Below, in pieces: positions 44,368-53,351 of a stretch of DNA of 64,000 nt. This stretch comes from Rhizobium viscosum (lineage in GTDB: Bacteria > Pseudomonadota > Alphaproteobacteria > Rhizobiales > Rhizobiaceae), in the NCBI RefSeq assembly GCF_014873945.1, contig NZ_JADBEC010000002.1, forward strand, positions 2,046,001 to 2,110,000. The letters run 5' to 3'. Numbering within the stretch: position 1 is the first letter of the stretch; the number at the start of each line of letters is the position of its first letter. Below the pieces are notes generated by a model. It had not been told where the DNA came from, searched no databases, and worked only from the letters and a program-made list of their open reading frames with translations. The translations under genes were made by a program, and so were the position numbers.

Positions 44368-45390
44368 TCAGGAGACCAGTGCGCTTGCAAACATCGATTC
44401 GACTTCCGCATGGGCAGCGCGATAGTCGATCTTGAGAGTGCCGAGGCGAGCCTTGCCGGCGGCGATACGCTTCTGAGCGGCTTCCGTCAGCGGGCGCGCG
44501 GCCTTGGCGGCGGCTTCGCTTTCCTTGACATCGCCGTGGCTGTGCAGCGCGATGTCGAAACCGGCATCGAGAACCTGAGCGACTCGTTCCGGCAGGGTGC
44601 CCTGCAGTGACTCCATGAAAATGCAGTCGGAGATCAGCACGCCGTCATAGCCCATGTCGTTGCGGATCACGTCATGCATGATCGGCGAGATGGAGGCCGG
44701 CAGTTCTGCGTCATAGGCGGAGTAGACGACATGGGCAACCATTGCCCAGGGCGTGTCCTTCAGCGCTACGAACGGCTTGAAGTCGGTGGCAGTGAGCGTC
44801 TCGCGGGAGGCGTCCACGACCGGGCGTTCCTTGTGGGAGTCGAGCGTGGCGCGGCCGTGGCCCGGAATGTGCTTCATGACAGGCATATTGCCGGTTTCGA
44901 GCAGGCCATCCACCACTTCGCGGCCGAGAGCAGCGATAAAATCCGGATCCGGGCCGAAGGAGCGGGCGCCGATCACGGCGCTCGTCGTTTCGAAGACGAG
45001 ATCGAGAACCGGCGAGCAGCCGCTCGAAAGGCCGAGTTCGCTCATCATCGCGCCCATGGCCTGGGTGGAAAGGCGCATCGCCTTCTTGCCGAGGTCGAGA
45101 TCGCGGCGCGCAAGTTCGGCGAACTGGCCGAAGCTGCGGAAAAGCGGCCAGGGGCCGGCATCCATATGCTGCACACGGCCACCTTCCTGGTCGGTGAAGA
45201 CAGGCGCGTCGTCGCGGCCGACGGCCTCGCGGAAGCGGTCGATCAGGATCTTCGCCTGTTCCGGATTGCGCAGGTTGCGTCGGCCGACGAAGAGGCCTAG
45301 CGGATTGGTTTCGCGGAAGAGGGCGAATTCGTCGTCCGAAAGCGTGGGATTGGGAAGGCCGACGAAGAGAGCGAGCGGGGTCGAGGACAC
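44368..45390 (-). CDS. Glycoside hydrolase family 3, NagZ-like
   Basis: A 340-residue cytoplasmic GH3 enzyme, close in length to NagZ (about 340). The NagZ-type motif KHIPGHGRATLDSH (about 168-181) supplies the His/Asp pair used as acid/base, and the nucleophile Asp is probably in VLISDCIFM (about 246), where a second Asp is more common than Cys. DQEGGRVQHM (about 67) is the substrate-binding segment. NagZ removes N-acetylglucosamine from muropeptides. It starts with GTG at 45390. Its coupling to an Opp/Dpp importer suggests that it cleaves imported GlcNAc-containing oligomers. Confidence 0.82.
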   Translation of the reverse strand: MSSTPLALFVGLPNPTLSDDEFALFRETNPLGLFVGRRNLRNPEQAKILIDRFREAVGRDDAPVFTDQEGGRVQHMDAGPWPLFRSFGQFAELARRDLDLGKKAMRLSTQAMGAMMSELGLSSGCSPVLDLVFETTSAVIGARSFGPDPDFIAALGREVVDGLLETGNMPVMKHIPGHGRATLDSHKERPVVDASRETLTATDFKPFVALKDTPWAMVAHVVYSAYDAELPASISPIMHDVIRNDMGYDGVLISDCIFMESLQGTLPERVAQVLDAGFDIALHSHGDVKESEAAAKAARPLTEAAQKRIAAGKARLGTLKIDYRAAHAEVESMFASALVS

Positions 45391-45416
45391 TATTTCAAAA
45401 CTCCGGTATCAGATGA

Positions 45417-45896
45417 TCATTTCGGCTGGCTTCGCAGCATGCCTTCGTAAATGCCCTTGTCGGGGGCGGGAATTTCGACCGCGCCGGCGGTCTTGACGTA
45501 GAAATCGACGGGGCCGGCATCGCCGATGAACGCATAGGCGTGGCCAAGTGTCTTCATGGTCTGCAGGCAGGCGGAAAAGAGCGCGAGGCCGATGCCCTTG
45601 CCACGTGCGGCCGGATCAACGCCGGTTGGACCGAAGAAGCCGCGAGCGGTCGTGTCGTAACAGGCAAAGCCGAGCAATTTGCCGTTCTCGACGGCGATCA
45701 GGCAGGCAACGGGCTGGCGTGAAAAAGCGACGGTCACTTCGCTCGCCCAGTTTCCGCTGAAATGCTCGCGCGCCCAGCCGGCGACGACGTGAAGTTCCGG
45801 TGGCAGAGCCGGACGGATCGTGATGCCGATGGACCCAGCCTTTTCTTTCAGTTCGACGAGCTTCGTGGAATATAAGCTCACAAGCAGGTCCGACAC
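45417..45896 (-). CDS. GNAT-family acetyltransferase
   Basis: A 159-residue N-acetyltransferase. The acetyl-CoA binding motif A is GVDPAARGKGIGLALFSACL (about 97-116), preceded by the beta-4 strand containing GFACYDTTARGFFG. The GTG at 45896 is chosen because GGAGG lies eight bases before it; upstream in-frame ATG codons lack a site and add an implausible N-terminus. It is the first gene of the operon with the GH3 enzyme and importer, 26 bp before GH3. It may acetylate an amino sugar or aminated product from that pathway, but GNAT substrates cannot be read from sequence. Confidence 0.82.
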   Translation of the reverse strand: MSDLLVSLYSTKLVELKEKAGSIGITIRPALPPELHVVAGWAREHFSGNWASEVTVAFSRQPVACLIAVENGKLLGFACYDTTARGFFGPTGVDPAARGKGIGLALFSACLQTMKTLGHAYAFIGDAGPVDFYVKTAGAVEIPAPDKGIYEGMLRSQPK

Positions 45897-46020
45897 CCGA
45901 AGCCCTCCAATTATTCCGTTATTGCGTAATGTATCCCCTTTTAATGACATAACTTTCGATATCTGGGCGGCCATGTCAACAGGCTTTTTGGCAGGCAATC
46001 CTTGTTCAACTGAGGGTAGG

Positions 46021-46053
46021 CAAAACAAAACGGCCCGGTTTGACCGGGCCGTT
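46021..46053 (-). terminator. Intrinsic terminator of the thi operon
   Basis: AACGGCCCGG (46029-46038) and CCGGGCCGTT (46044-46053) form a perfect 10-bp stem; on the minus strand TTTTGTTTTG follows. It lies 27 bases after the thiD stop codon and is the clearest Rho-independent terminator in the window. Confidence 0.88.
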
Positions 46054-46079
46054 GGGTGTTGTCGGCTTTGTGATCCGGC

Positions 46080-46892
46080 TTAGAGCCCGGTGTCTTTCCA
46101 CAGGGTGTGAAAGTGATGCACGGGTCCGTGGCCGGAGCCGACCGTCAGCTCGTCTGCGGCAGCGACCGCTTGCGCAAGATAGGTTTTCGCAGTTGAAACA
46201 GCCGCTTGCGGCGAAGAGCCCTTTGCGAGCTCGGCGGCAAGTGCGCTGGAAAGTGTGCAGCCAGTGCCGTGCGTATTTTTCGTGGGGACGCGTTTCGCCT
46301 CGAACCAATGCAGGCCGGAGGCAGTCGCCAATATATCGGGGCTTTCGTCGCTCTCGAGATGACCGCCCTTGACCAGCACGGCAGCAGGGCCGAGCGCTCG
46401 CAGGCGCTCGGCTTGCGAGGCCATCTGCTCGCGGCTTTCGGCAACCTCTTCGTGCAGCAGCGCTGCGGCTTCCGGCAGGTTGGGGGTGAGCAGCGTCGCA
46501 AGCGGCAGCAGGTGCTTCGTCAGCGCATCGACAGCCTGCGGGTCGAGGAGTGCTGCTCCGCCCTTGGCGATCATGACCGGATCGACGACGATGGGAATGC
46601 CGCGATGAGGCGCCAGCACCTCGGCAACTGCTTCGGCAATGCCGGCATTGGCGATCATGCCGATCTTGACCGCGTCGACACGCACATCAGCAAAGACGGC
46701 CTTGATCTGCTGGGCGACGAAGTGCGGCGGCACAAGGTGCACGCCCGTCACCCCTTGCGTATTCTGCGCCGTCAGTGCCGTCAGCGCCGCCATACCATAG
46801 ACGCCGCGCGCCGAGAAAGCCTTGAGATCGGCCTGGATACCGGCACCACCGGATGGATCGGAGCCGGCGATGGACAGGACGTTGCGGATCAT
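46080..46892 (-). CDS. thiD: Hydroxymethylpyrimidine/phosphomethylpyrimidine kinase ThiD
   Basis: A 270-residue ribokinase-fold kinase that phosphorylates HMP and HMP-P for thiamine synthesis or salvage. The N-terminal signature SIAGSDPSGGAGIQADLKAF (about 7-26) is diagnostic of ThiD, and the C-terminal anion hole NTHGTGCTLSSALAAELA (about 207-224) carries the catalytic Cys/Gly region. The length is normal. It overlaps thiE by four bases (ATGA) and is the last gene of thiMED, followed by an intrinsic terminator. Control should come from the TPP riboswitch ahead of thiM. Confidence 0.93.
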   Translation of the reverse strand: MIRNVLSIAGSDPSGGAGIQADLKAFSARGVYGMAALTALTAQNTQGVTGVHLVPPHFVAQQIKAVFADVRVDAVKIGMIANAGIAEAVAEVLAPHRGIPIVVDPVMIAKGGAALLDPQAVDALTKHLLPLATLLTPNLPEAAALLHEEVAESREQMASQAERLRALGPAAVLVKGGHLESDESPDILATASGLHWFEAKRVPTKNTHGTGCTLSSALAAELAKGSSPQAAVSTAKTYLAQAVAAADELTVGSGHGPVHHFHTLWKDTGL

Positions 46893-47524
46893 CGGCTGGC
46901 CTTTCGGATTTCCTCGGCGATGCGAAGGGTCGCGGCCCGAGGATCCGGCGTGCCGCAGATCGCCGAGACGACAGCAAGCCCATCGGCCCCTGCAGCGAAA
47001 ACGGAAGCGACATGCTCGCTCTTCAAGCCGCCGATTGCAACCGTCGGAACGGGGGCGGTTTTCACCAGTCTCGCCAACCCGTCAAAGCCGATGGGCTGCT
47101 TGTGGTCGGTCTTGGTTGGTGTCGCAAATACCGGTCCTATGCCGGCATAATCGACGATGGCTGGGTCGATGGCGGCTGCCAGCGCTTCGCTCTCGGCTGA
47201 CAGACCGAGGATCATGTCGGGGCCGATCATCGTCCGGGCGGCGGCTGGCCCCATATCATCCTGGCCGATATGGAGCCCGTCGGCGCCGATTGCGATGGCT
47301 GCCTCGACGTCGTCGTTGATGACGAGCGAAGCGCCGGTGCCCTTCAGGATCTCCTTCAGCGCCAGGCCGGTCTCGATCATCCTTGCCGTCCCGCCGTGCT
47401 TGTCACGAAGCTGCACCATCGTGGCGCCGCCGGCAACGGCAAGCCGCACCGTCTCGACCATGCCGATACGGGCGCAGAGGTCGGGATCGAGGACCAGATA
47501 GAGGGAAAGATCGAAGCGTTTCAT
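46889..47524 (-). CDS. thiE: Thiamine-phosphate synthase ThiE
   Basis: A 211-residue TIM-barrel enzyme that joins HMP-PP and THZ-P to thiamine phosphate. Visible motifs are LYLVLDPDLCAR at the start, VQLRDKHGGTARMI (about 38-51), LVINDDVEAAIAIGADGLHIGQDD (about 67-90, the Asp pair binding Mg-pyrophosphate) and a C-terminal VAIGGLKSEHVASVFAAGADG. The length is standard. It overlaps both neighbours by four bases, so thiM, thiE and thiD are translationally coupled. Confidence 0.92.
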   Translation of the reverse strand: MKRFDLSLYLVLDPDLCARIGMVETVRLAVAGGATMVQLRDKHGGTARMIETGLALKEILKGTGASLVINDDVEAAIAIGADGLHIGQDDMGPAAARTMIGPDMILGLSAESEALAAAIDPAIVDYAGIGPVFATPTKTDHKQPIGFDGLARLVKTAPVPTVAIGGLKSEHVASVFAAGADGLAVVSAICGTPDPRAATLRIAEEIRKASR

Positions 47525-48321
47525 GCGGCGCTAATCCCGACTTTTGCATCGAGCTTTGCTCCATCGAGCGCGGCGAGCTGATCGAGGAAGCGCCAGGAGA
47601 AGGAGCCGGGGCCGGCAGCATCCTTGGCCGCCTCCTCGCCGGCAACTGCGAAGGTAGAAAGTGCGGCAACAGCGGCGGCAAAGGGATCTGCGGGAATGGT
47701 GGCGGCAAAGGCGCCAGTCAGGCAGGTGAGCGAGCAGCCGAGCGCAGTCACCTGCGGCATCAGTGGCGAGCCACCTTCAATGCGCAGCGCCTGTGTCCCG
47801 TCGGTCACGAAATCAACGACCCCGGTGACGGCGACGACCGCGCCATGCCGTTCGGCAATCAGCCGCGCGGAATCTTCAGCCTGCTCGACCGGGTCACGGC
47901 TGTCGACGCCATGGCCGCGGCTCTCGCCGCCGGCAAGCGCGATGATCTCCGAAGCATTGCCGCGGATGATCGTCGGGCGAAGTGCCAGCAGATCGGCAAC
48001 TGCCCTGCGGCGGAAGGATGTCGCATAATGGGCAACCGGATCAAGGACCCAAGGTTTGCCGCTCGCGTTTGCAGCCTTTGCCGCCGCATGCATGCCGTCG
48101 ATCCACTGGGTGGAGAGCGTGCCGATATTGACGGTCAAAGCGCCGGCGATTGCGGCAAATTCGCCGGCTTCTTCGGCGGCGTGGACCATGGCAGGGGATG
48201 CACCCGCCGCAAGGACCACATTGGCGGCGATGTTCATGGCCACGTAATTGGTGATGCACTGAACGAGCGGTGGCTTCGCGCGCATCGCCGTCAACAGTGC
48301 TCCGGGTGTTTTGTTCTCCAT
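47521..48321 (-). CDS. thiM: Hydroxyethylthiazole kinase ThiM
   Basis: A 266-residue salvage kinase that phosphorylates hydroxyethylthiazole. Core segments are VQCITNYVAMNIAANVVLAAGASPAM (about 19-44), DPVAHYATSFRR (about 93), IIRGNASEI (about 115), and the ATP/catalytic region ALGCSLTCLTGAF (about 192), where the family's conserved Cys is present. The ATG at 48321 has AAGGGG just upstream and follows the TPP riboswitch by about 55 bases. With thiE and thiD it makes a salvage-type operon; no ThiC or ThiG is in view. Confidence 0.92.
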   Translation of the reverse strand: MENKTPGALLTAMRAKPPLVQCITNYVAMNIAANVVLAAGASPAMVHAAEEAGEFAAIAGALTVNIGTLSTQWIDGMHAAAKAANASGKPWVLDPVAHYATSFRRRAVADLLALRPTIIRGNASEIIALAGGESRGHGVDSRDPVEQAEDSARLIAERHGAVVAVTGVVDFVTDGTQALRIEGGSPLMPQVTALGCSLTCLTGAFAATIPADPFAAAVAALSTFAVAGEEAAKDAAGPGSFSWRFLDQLAALDGAKLDAKVGISAA

Positions 48322-48377
48322 AGTACCCCTTTCAGGCGGGGCAGGCGCGGGAACGATCATGCGATGAAGCAGATGGC

Positions 48378-48466
48378 GACCCGAGCGACTCCCTCCGCCG
48401 GCATTATCCGGTTCAGGTTCGAAGGGTGCTTCTCAGCCCGCTTTCGCAAACGGGCGCCCCTGTCTC
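48378..48466 (-). promoter_or_regulatory. TPP riboswitch (THI element)
   Basis: On the minus strand the conserved parts occur in order: the AGGGGCGCCC stem start, CTGAGA (complement at 48431-48436), ACCCTTCGAACCTGA, the CCGGATAATGCCGGCG core, and closing GGAGGGA. This is the thiamine pyrophosphate aptamer. It ends roughly 55 bases before the thiM ATG, so TPP binding probably hides the ribosome site or terminates the leader. Confidence 0.92.
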
Positions 48467-48547
48467 TCAACAGCACTCTTTCTTGCAGAGAATGGCGTCG
48501 CTGTCATCGGCAAAATGACGATTTTGAGACTGAGGTTTTGCCAATAC

Positions 48548-48578
48548 GCACCACGGGCCGCCTGAGCGCCCGTGGTGC
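48548..48578 (-). terminator. Hairpin terminator after the semialdehyde dehydrogenase gene
   Basis: GCACCACGGGC (48548-48558) and GCCCGTGGTGC (48568-48578) form a perfect 11-bp stem 51 bases beyond the stop at 48629. The 307-bp gap between this gene and thiM holds only this hairpin and the TPP riboswitch. Confidence 0.7.
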
Positions 48579-48628
48579 AATTTTCAGATGCCGGTTCTTT
48601 GGGTTTAAGGTCCGGCTGCTCTGCTCGA

Positions 48629-50152
48629 TCAACGCAGCGGCGCTGGAAGCAGGGTCGTCGTAAAGTCCTGATACGAAACCGGACGCAGGAACCTGTAGAT
48701 GGCGAGCGTCCCGACGGAGGTCGACCTGCCATCGGCCGTTGCCGGGTAGGGGCCGCCGTGCACCATGGCGGGCGATACTTCGACGCCGGTTCCGAAGCCG
48801 TTCACGAGCAGGCGTCCGGCAAGCATTTCCAGCTTGGGAACGAGGCGCTTGGCGTCCTGTTCGTCTTCGTTCGTAATGTGCAGGGCAACGGTCAGCTGGC
48901 CTTCGAGACCGTCGAGGACGCGCTCGAGTTCGGCGAGATCACGGCAGCGCACGATAAGGCCGGCTGCACCGAAGACCTCGTCCTGCAGCTCGTGATGCGC
49001 GAGGAATGCCGCGGCTGTCGTCTCGAAGAGAGCGGCCGTGCCTTCGAATTCGCTGCCGGGCTTGCCATTGGCAACGAGCCGGACTTCGGGATGCTTTTCC
49101 AGCCGGGCAACGCCATCGCAGAATGCCTTGGCGATGGAGCCTGTCAGCATCGTCTGGGCGCCGACATCGGGCAGAAGCTCCCGCGCCTTGGCAATGAAAG
49201 TGTCCAGGCCTTCGCTGTCGACGGCGAGAATGAGACCGGGATTGGTGCAGAACTGTCCGGCACCGAGGACAAGCGAGCTTACGAAAGCTGCTGCGATCTC
49301 CGGCGCGCGGGTTTTCAGCGCATTCGGGAAGAAGATGACCGGGTTGATGCTGCTCATTTCGGCATAGACCGGGATCGGCTGCTTGCGCTCAGAAGAAATC
49401 TTCATCAGCGCAGTGCCGCCGCGGCGCGAACCCGTGAAGCCGACGGCGCGGATTCTGGCATCGGCCACCAATTTCTGCCCGACCTCGAAGCCGGTATCGA
49501 AGAGAAGCGCAAACGTGCCGGCATGCAGGCCGGCCTTGGCAACGGCGCGTTGAACGGCGCGGCCGACCAGTTCCGATGTGCCCGGATGCGCGGAGTGGGC
49601 CTTGACGACGACAGGGCATCCTGCCGCCAGCGCAGACGCCGTGTCACCGCCTGCGACTGAGAAGGCGAGCGGAAAGTTCGATGCGCCAAAAACGGCGACG
49701 GGGCCGAGGGGAACGTTGCGCAGGCGCAGATCGGGCTTCGGAACCGGCTTGCGGGAAGGATCCGCGCCATCGAAACGAAGCTCCTGGAACCGGCCTTCGC
49801 GAACCTCCTTCGCAAATAGACGAAGCTGTCCCGTCGTGCGAGCGCGCTCGCCCTCGAGACGTCCGCGCGGAAGCCCGGTTTCCGCCATTGCCCGCACGAT
49901 CAGCTCGTCGCCGATAGCCTCGATCTCACTGGCAATCGTTTCAAGAAAGGCAGCGCGTGTTTCCAGATCGGTTTCCCGGTAGGAGGCGAAGGCTTCCCAT
50001 GCGAGCCTGGTCGCCTGTTCGACGTCTTCGGCGGAGGCGCCACCGAACGAGACGGGCAGTGCCGTCCCCGTGGCTGCTTCGACACCGTAGAGCTCGCCAC
50101 GCGTGCCGCGCTTTTCCGATCCCGCGACGAGCAGGCTTCCATTGATAGTCAT
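48629..50152 (-). CDS. 2,5-dioxovalerate (alpha-ketoglutarate semialdehyde) dehydrogenase-like ALDH
   Basis: A 507-residue aldehyde dehydrogenase. The catalytic Cys is in GAGQFCTNPGL (about 302) and the general-base Glu is probably in PVYAEMSSINPV (about 268); the NAD-binding stretch is GPVAVFGASNFPLAFSVAGGD (about 149-169). GASNFPLAFS and the GQFCTNPG form are typical of KGSADH, which oxidises alpha-ketoglutarate semialdehyde at the end of non-phosphorylative pentose or aldarate pathways. AAGGAAA precedes the ATG at 50152. It could finish the route begun by the sugar-acid genes at 17-29 kb, although it is 20 kb away. It is monocistronic. Confidence 0.85.
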   Translation of the reverse strand: MTINGSLLVAGSEKRGTRGELYGVEAATGTALPVSFGGASAEDVEQATRLAWEAFASYRETDLETRAAFLETIASEIEAIGDELIVRAMAETGLPRGRLEGERARTTGQLRLFAKEVREGRFQELRFDGADPSRKPVPKPDLRLRNVPLGPVAVFGASNFPLAFSVAGGDTASALAAGCPVVVKAHSAHPGTSELVGRAVQRAVAKAGLHAGTFALLFDTGFEVGQKLVADARIRAVGFTGSRRGGTALMKISSERKQPIPVYAEMSSINPVIFFPNALKTRAPEIAAAFVSSLVLGAGQFCTNPGLILAVDSEGLDTFIAKARELLPDVGAQTMLTGSIAKAFCDGVARLEKHPEVRLVANGKPGSEFEGTAALFETTAAAFLAHHELQDEVFGAAGLIVRCRDLAELERVLDGLEGQLTVALHITNEDEQDAKRLVPKLEMLAGRLLVNGFGTGVEVSPAMVHGGPYPATADGRSTSVGTLAIYRFLRPVSYQDFTTTLLPAPLR

Positions 50153-50378
50153 GACGGATTTCCTTTCAAACAGACTCGAGCGACGTATATAGGCGTTCGT
50201 CTTCTCAATTTCACGACATCTTTCCGCGGTATCGCATCGAAGACGGACATCTCCGGCAGAGGTTTGGTCGCCTTGCCGAACAGGTCGGACGACAGCACAT
50301 GCAAAAGTAATTTCATGTCGAAATGCCGCCCCTTTTTTACGCTCATTCTCGGGCGGGATTAAACATCGAGGGGGCCAC

Positions 50379-52256
50379 ATGAAATACGCATCCGCTGTCT
50401 GTGCGGCGTTTACCGCAGTACTGCTCTCCACAACCGCATTGGCGCAAACCGGAACGATCAAGTCGATCCGGCTATCCTCCGGCGGCGTTGCCGAATATGT
50501 GCGCAGTCTTGATATCGGAGACGACGGCAACGCCGTCGTCGAAGTGCCGACAGACCAGATGGATGACTTCCTCAAGACCCTCGTTGTATCGGGACCGGCG
50601 CCCGTAAAGGGGCTTTCCACTACCGGACCGGGCATGATCGACGAAACATTCAAGGCGCTGCCGATCAAGTCGCAGGACTTGGATTCGGCAGCAGGTGTGC
50701 TGAAGGCTCTGAGAGGCGCACCCGTCTCAGCGAATGGCGTGAAGGGGCGCATCGTTGGAGTGGAACCGTCGACCGAAAAGCAGAGGGCGCGGCTGATCGT
50801 GCTGCTCGATAGTGGCGCCTTCGACGTTGCCGAGATCGGTGGCGCCATGACCTATAGGCTCGACGATCCCAAAGACGCGGAGATGGTGAGCCGGGCTGCG
50901 GAACTGCTGTCAAACGATCGAGTGCAGGGGACGCGCACGGTCACCATTGCGCTCGATGGCAAAGCGTCGACAGCCGTGGACATTTCCTATGTTGTCGCAG
51001 CCCCGCTCTGGAAGCCGTCCTACAGGATCATTGTCGACGCCAAAGGCAAAGCGAGGCTGCAGGCATGGGCCGTTCTCGAGAATGCTTCTGGCGAAGACTG
51101 GAACGGGGTTTCCATATCCCTGACATCAGGCAAGCCCGTGACACTGCGCCAGAGACTGTATGCAAGAACATGGCCACAACGCGAGGAGGTGCCGGCCGCA
51201 GCCGCGTATCTTGATGTAGCCGGTGCCAAGCCTGGCATGATTGGCGGCGCGTTGCTGGACAAGGAGGTCGCCGAGGCTCCCGCTCCTGTCATGGCTGCTG
51301 CGGCTGCTGCCGCCACTGCCGACGAGGGCGACGTTGTCGCCAACTTCGACCTTCCAGGCACTTATGACCTGAAGAACGGAGAAACGATTTCCGTGCCGAT
51401 CCTCGATCATGAGATTGGGGCGGAGTTCGTCGCCCTCTACCGCGAGGGCGCGCAACATCCGGATGCGGCGCTGGTGCTGACGAATGACACGGCTACGTCG
51501 CTGCCGCCGGCGGTCGCGGCGGTCTATGACGAAAAGGGGCGCTATGTCGGTGACGCACGCATCGGCAACATGAAGCCGGGCGGGGTGGAAACGGCGACGT
51601 TTGCGGCCGATCAGAAGATCGATCAGGAAATGGCAACCACTACGTCAAGCGCCTTCCGAACGGTTGTGGTTAAGGACGGCTATCTCGACGCGACGCTCGA
51701 ACGTCGCGTGCGAAAGACCTTCACCGCCTGGGGCGCCGACGCAGACAGAAAGTTCATTGCGGAAGATCCTGCTATGGCAGGGTGGGAGCTTGTCTCGTCC
51801 GAGGGCGTGGAGGAAACGCCGCAAGGTGCGCGGGCGACGATTGTCGTGCCCGCCGGAAAGAAGGTTTCGATCACTATCGAGTGGCGCATGGTGGAAAACG
51901 AAACCCAGGCGATAGCCGATATCGATGACACTGTGATCCTGCAATGGCTCGACGAAAGTCCCTCACCTGATATCGCTGAGAAGCTTCAAGGGCTCGTGAC
52001 TGCAAGGACCGCGCAGAAGGAGGCGGAGAGAGACCTGTCGACAGTCATGCAGGCTATACAGGACGCAACCTCGGAATCGTCACGGATTTCAGGCATGCTC
52101 GTCTCTGTCGGGGACACACCGCTCAAGCAGCAATTCCTTCAGGACCTGACGGAGCAGGAGAAGTCGATCAAGGCGCTACGGGTGCAACGGGACGAGGCAC
52201 GGGATCGACTTGAGAAGCTGCGCAAGAAGCTTGGGGAGGCGATAGCCCGTCTTTAG
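50379..52256 (+). CDS. Exported DUF4139 protein (MuiA-like)
   Basis: A 625-residue protein with a Sec signal at 1-22 (LSTTALAQ). The centre and C-terminal half (about 200-540) match the DUF4139 beta-rich region, including VVAAPLWKPSYRIIVD (about 206), LENASGEDWNGVSISLTSGKP (about 233-253) and a late FTAWGAD segment. Ala-rich stretches near 300-315 look like a linker. The last 80 residues (about 545-625) are a strongly charged helix that should form a coiled coil. Members are called mucoidy inhibitor-like, but their biochemistry is not established. It is alone, divergent from the ALDH gene across a 226-bp gap. Confidence 0.8.
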   Translation: MKYASAVCAAFTAVLLSTTALAQTGTIKSIRLSSGGVAEYVRSLDIGDDGNAVVEVPTDQMDDFLKTLVVSGPAPVKGLSTTGPGMIDETFKALPIKSQDLDSAAGVLKALRGAPVSANGVKGRIVGVEPSTEKQRARLIVLLDSGAFDVAEIGGAMTYRLDDPKDAEMVSRAAELLSNDRVQGTRTVTIALDGKASTAVDISYVVAAPLWKPSYRIIVDAKGKARLQAWAVLENASGEDWNGVSISLTSGKPVTLRQRLYARTWPQREEVPAAAAYLDVAGAKPGMIGGALLDKEVAEAPAPVMAAAAAAATADEGDVVANFDLPGTYDLKNGETISVPILDHEIGAEFVALYREGAQHPDAALVLTNDTATSLPPAVAAVYDEKGRYVGDARIGNMKPGGVETATFAADQKIDQEMATTTSSAFRTVVVKDGYLDATLERRVRKTFTAWGADADRKFIAEDPAMAGWELVSSEGVEETPQGARATIVVPAGKKVSITIEWRMVENETQAIADIDDTVILQWLDESPSPDIAEKLQGLVTARTAQKEAERDLSTVMQAIQDATSESSRISGMLVSVGDTPLKQQFLQDLTEQEKSIKALRVQRDEARDRLEKLRKKLGEAIARL

Positions 52257-52302
52257 GCATGCTGGGGCCACGCTGCTGCCGCTTCTCCTTGCCAATGGCT
52301 GA

Positions 52303-53346
52303 TCAGAGCGCGGAAAACCGCGCCTTGACCAGTTCGTGGTCCGAGATTGCAGCGCCATCGGCATCGACGGCTGGAACGGTCACTGCTTCGCTTGCCGCAA
52401 GGCCGCGGGTAAACAGCCAGTCGAGCCGGGCAAAGGGCGGCTCGGGCGTGCCGTCCGGGCGCATGCGCTGCGTGAGCGCGAAGTCGTTGGCAGCTTCCCA
52501 GTGATAGCCGGCTTCGGCAAGCAGGCCGAACAGCGGCTCGTGTGCTTCCGGTTGGCGGGTCCCGGCGGGAAGGATATTGGTATTGAAGTCGCCGCCGATC
52601 ACGACGGGCAGATTGCCGGCGAGCTTCTCGACCGCCGCGATCAGCCGGCTCGTCTGCCTGGCGCGATCCTCGACATCCGTCTTGCTTTCCAGATGCACGC
52701 TGACGGCAAGGATCGGCCCGACTGCGGTTTCGACCCTTGCTGCAATTGCCATGCGTCCGCCGATCCGGCCCTGACCGTCCTTCGCATTCGTCCACCATGT
52801 GCCGCCGTCATCGAGATGGATCAATGCCGCATCAAGCAACGGCAAACGGGAGAGCAGCGCATTGCCGTGGAAGCCGACGGCATTCGTCTCGCCCTTATGC
52901 CATTCGCGCTCACGGGAATCTCCGAGACCAAGTTCCACGAATTCCACGCCAAAAGCATAGGACATGCCGAGATCGCGGGCGAGGTCGGCAACAGTGTGCC
53001 GGTTGCCAGCGCGCGCCGTGCCGAGATCAGCCTCCGTGAGCAACAGAATATCGGCGCCGCTCTGGCGGACGAGTTCCACGGAAGGAGCATGATATTTTAG
53101 GCGTTCGGCGTTCCAAGCAGCGATGACGAGACCGTCACCGATGCTGGCGTCATTGGCAGTTCTTACGACTTCGATCGTCGAAAGCGCCGGCAGGGTCGCC
53201 GCAAGCCGGTCATGCTCGGCCTGTGTCGGTTCGGCAGCGCGCGCCTCATCAAAGAACGTGGCTGAGGGTACGGTAAGCCCGTCTACGGCGGCCGCAAGCA
53301 GGTTGCGGTCGCCGCTGGCGAGACCAAGAAAGCTCTTCATTTGCAT
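52303..53346 (-). CDS. Endonuclease/exonuclease/phosphatase-fold protein in the ugp operon
   Basis: A 347-residue EEP-fold phosphodiesterase. The metal and catalytic motifs are WNAERL (about 79), LLLTEADLG (about 101), VVIGGDFNTN (about 242-251) and the terminal ISDHELVKARF (about 334), whose Asp-His pair is diagnostic. There is no signal peptide, so it is cytoplasmic. It starts five bases after the ugpC stop, making it the fifth gene of the operon. In other bacteria a glycerophosphodiesterase (UgpQ) takes this place; an EEP enzyme could hydrolyse phosphodiesters brought in by Ugp. That substitution is inference. Confidence 0.8.
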   Translation of the reverse strand: MQMKSFLGLASGDRNLLAAAVDGLTVPSATFFDEARAAEPTQAEHDRLAATLPALSTIEVVRTANDASIGDGLVIAAWNAERLKYHAPSVELVRQSGADILLLTEADLGTARAGNRHTVADLARDLGMSYAFGVEFVELGLGDSREREWHKGETNAVGFHGNALLSRLPLLDAALIHLDDGGTWWTNAKDGQGRIGGRMAIAARVETAVGPILAVSVHLESKTDVEDRARQTSRLIAAVEKLAGNLPVVIGGDFNTNILPAGTRQPEAHEPLFGLLAEAGYHWEAANDFALTQRMRPDGTPEPPFARLDWLFTRGLAASEAVTVPAVDADGAAISDHELVKARFSAL

Positions 53347-53351
53347 CAGGC

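Noticed and set aside
50149..50346. 65-codon minus-strand frame just before the ALDH gene
   Set aside because: It fills the divergent promoter region between two genes and has no recognisable motif. Its end overlaps the ALDH start, but nothing else supports it.
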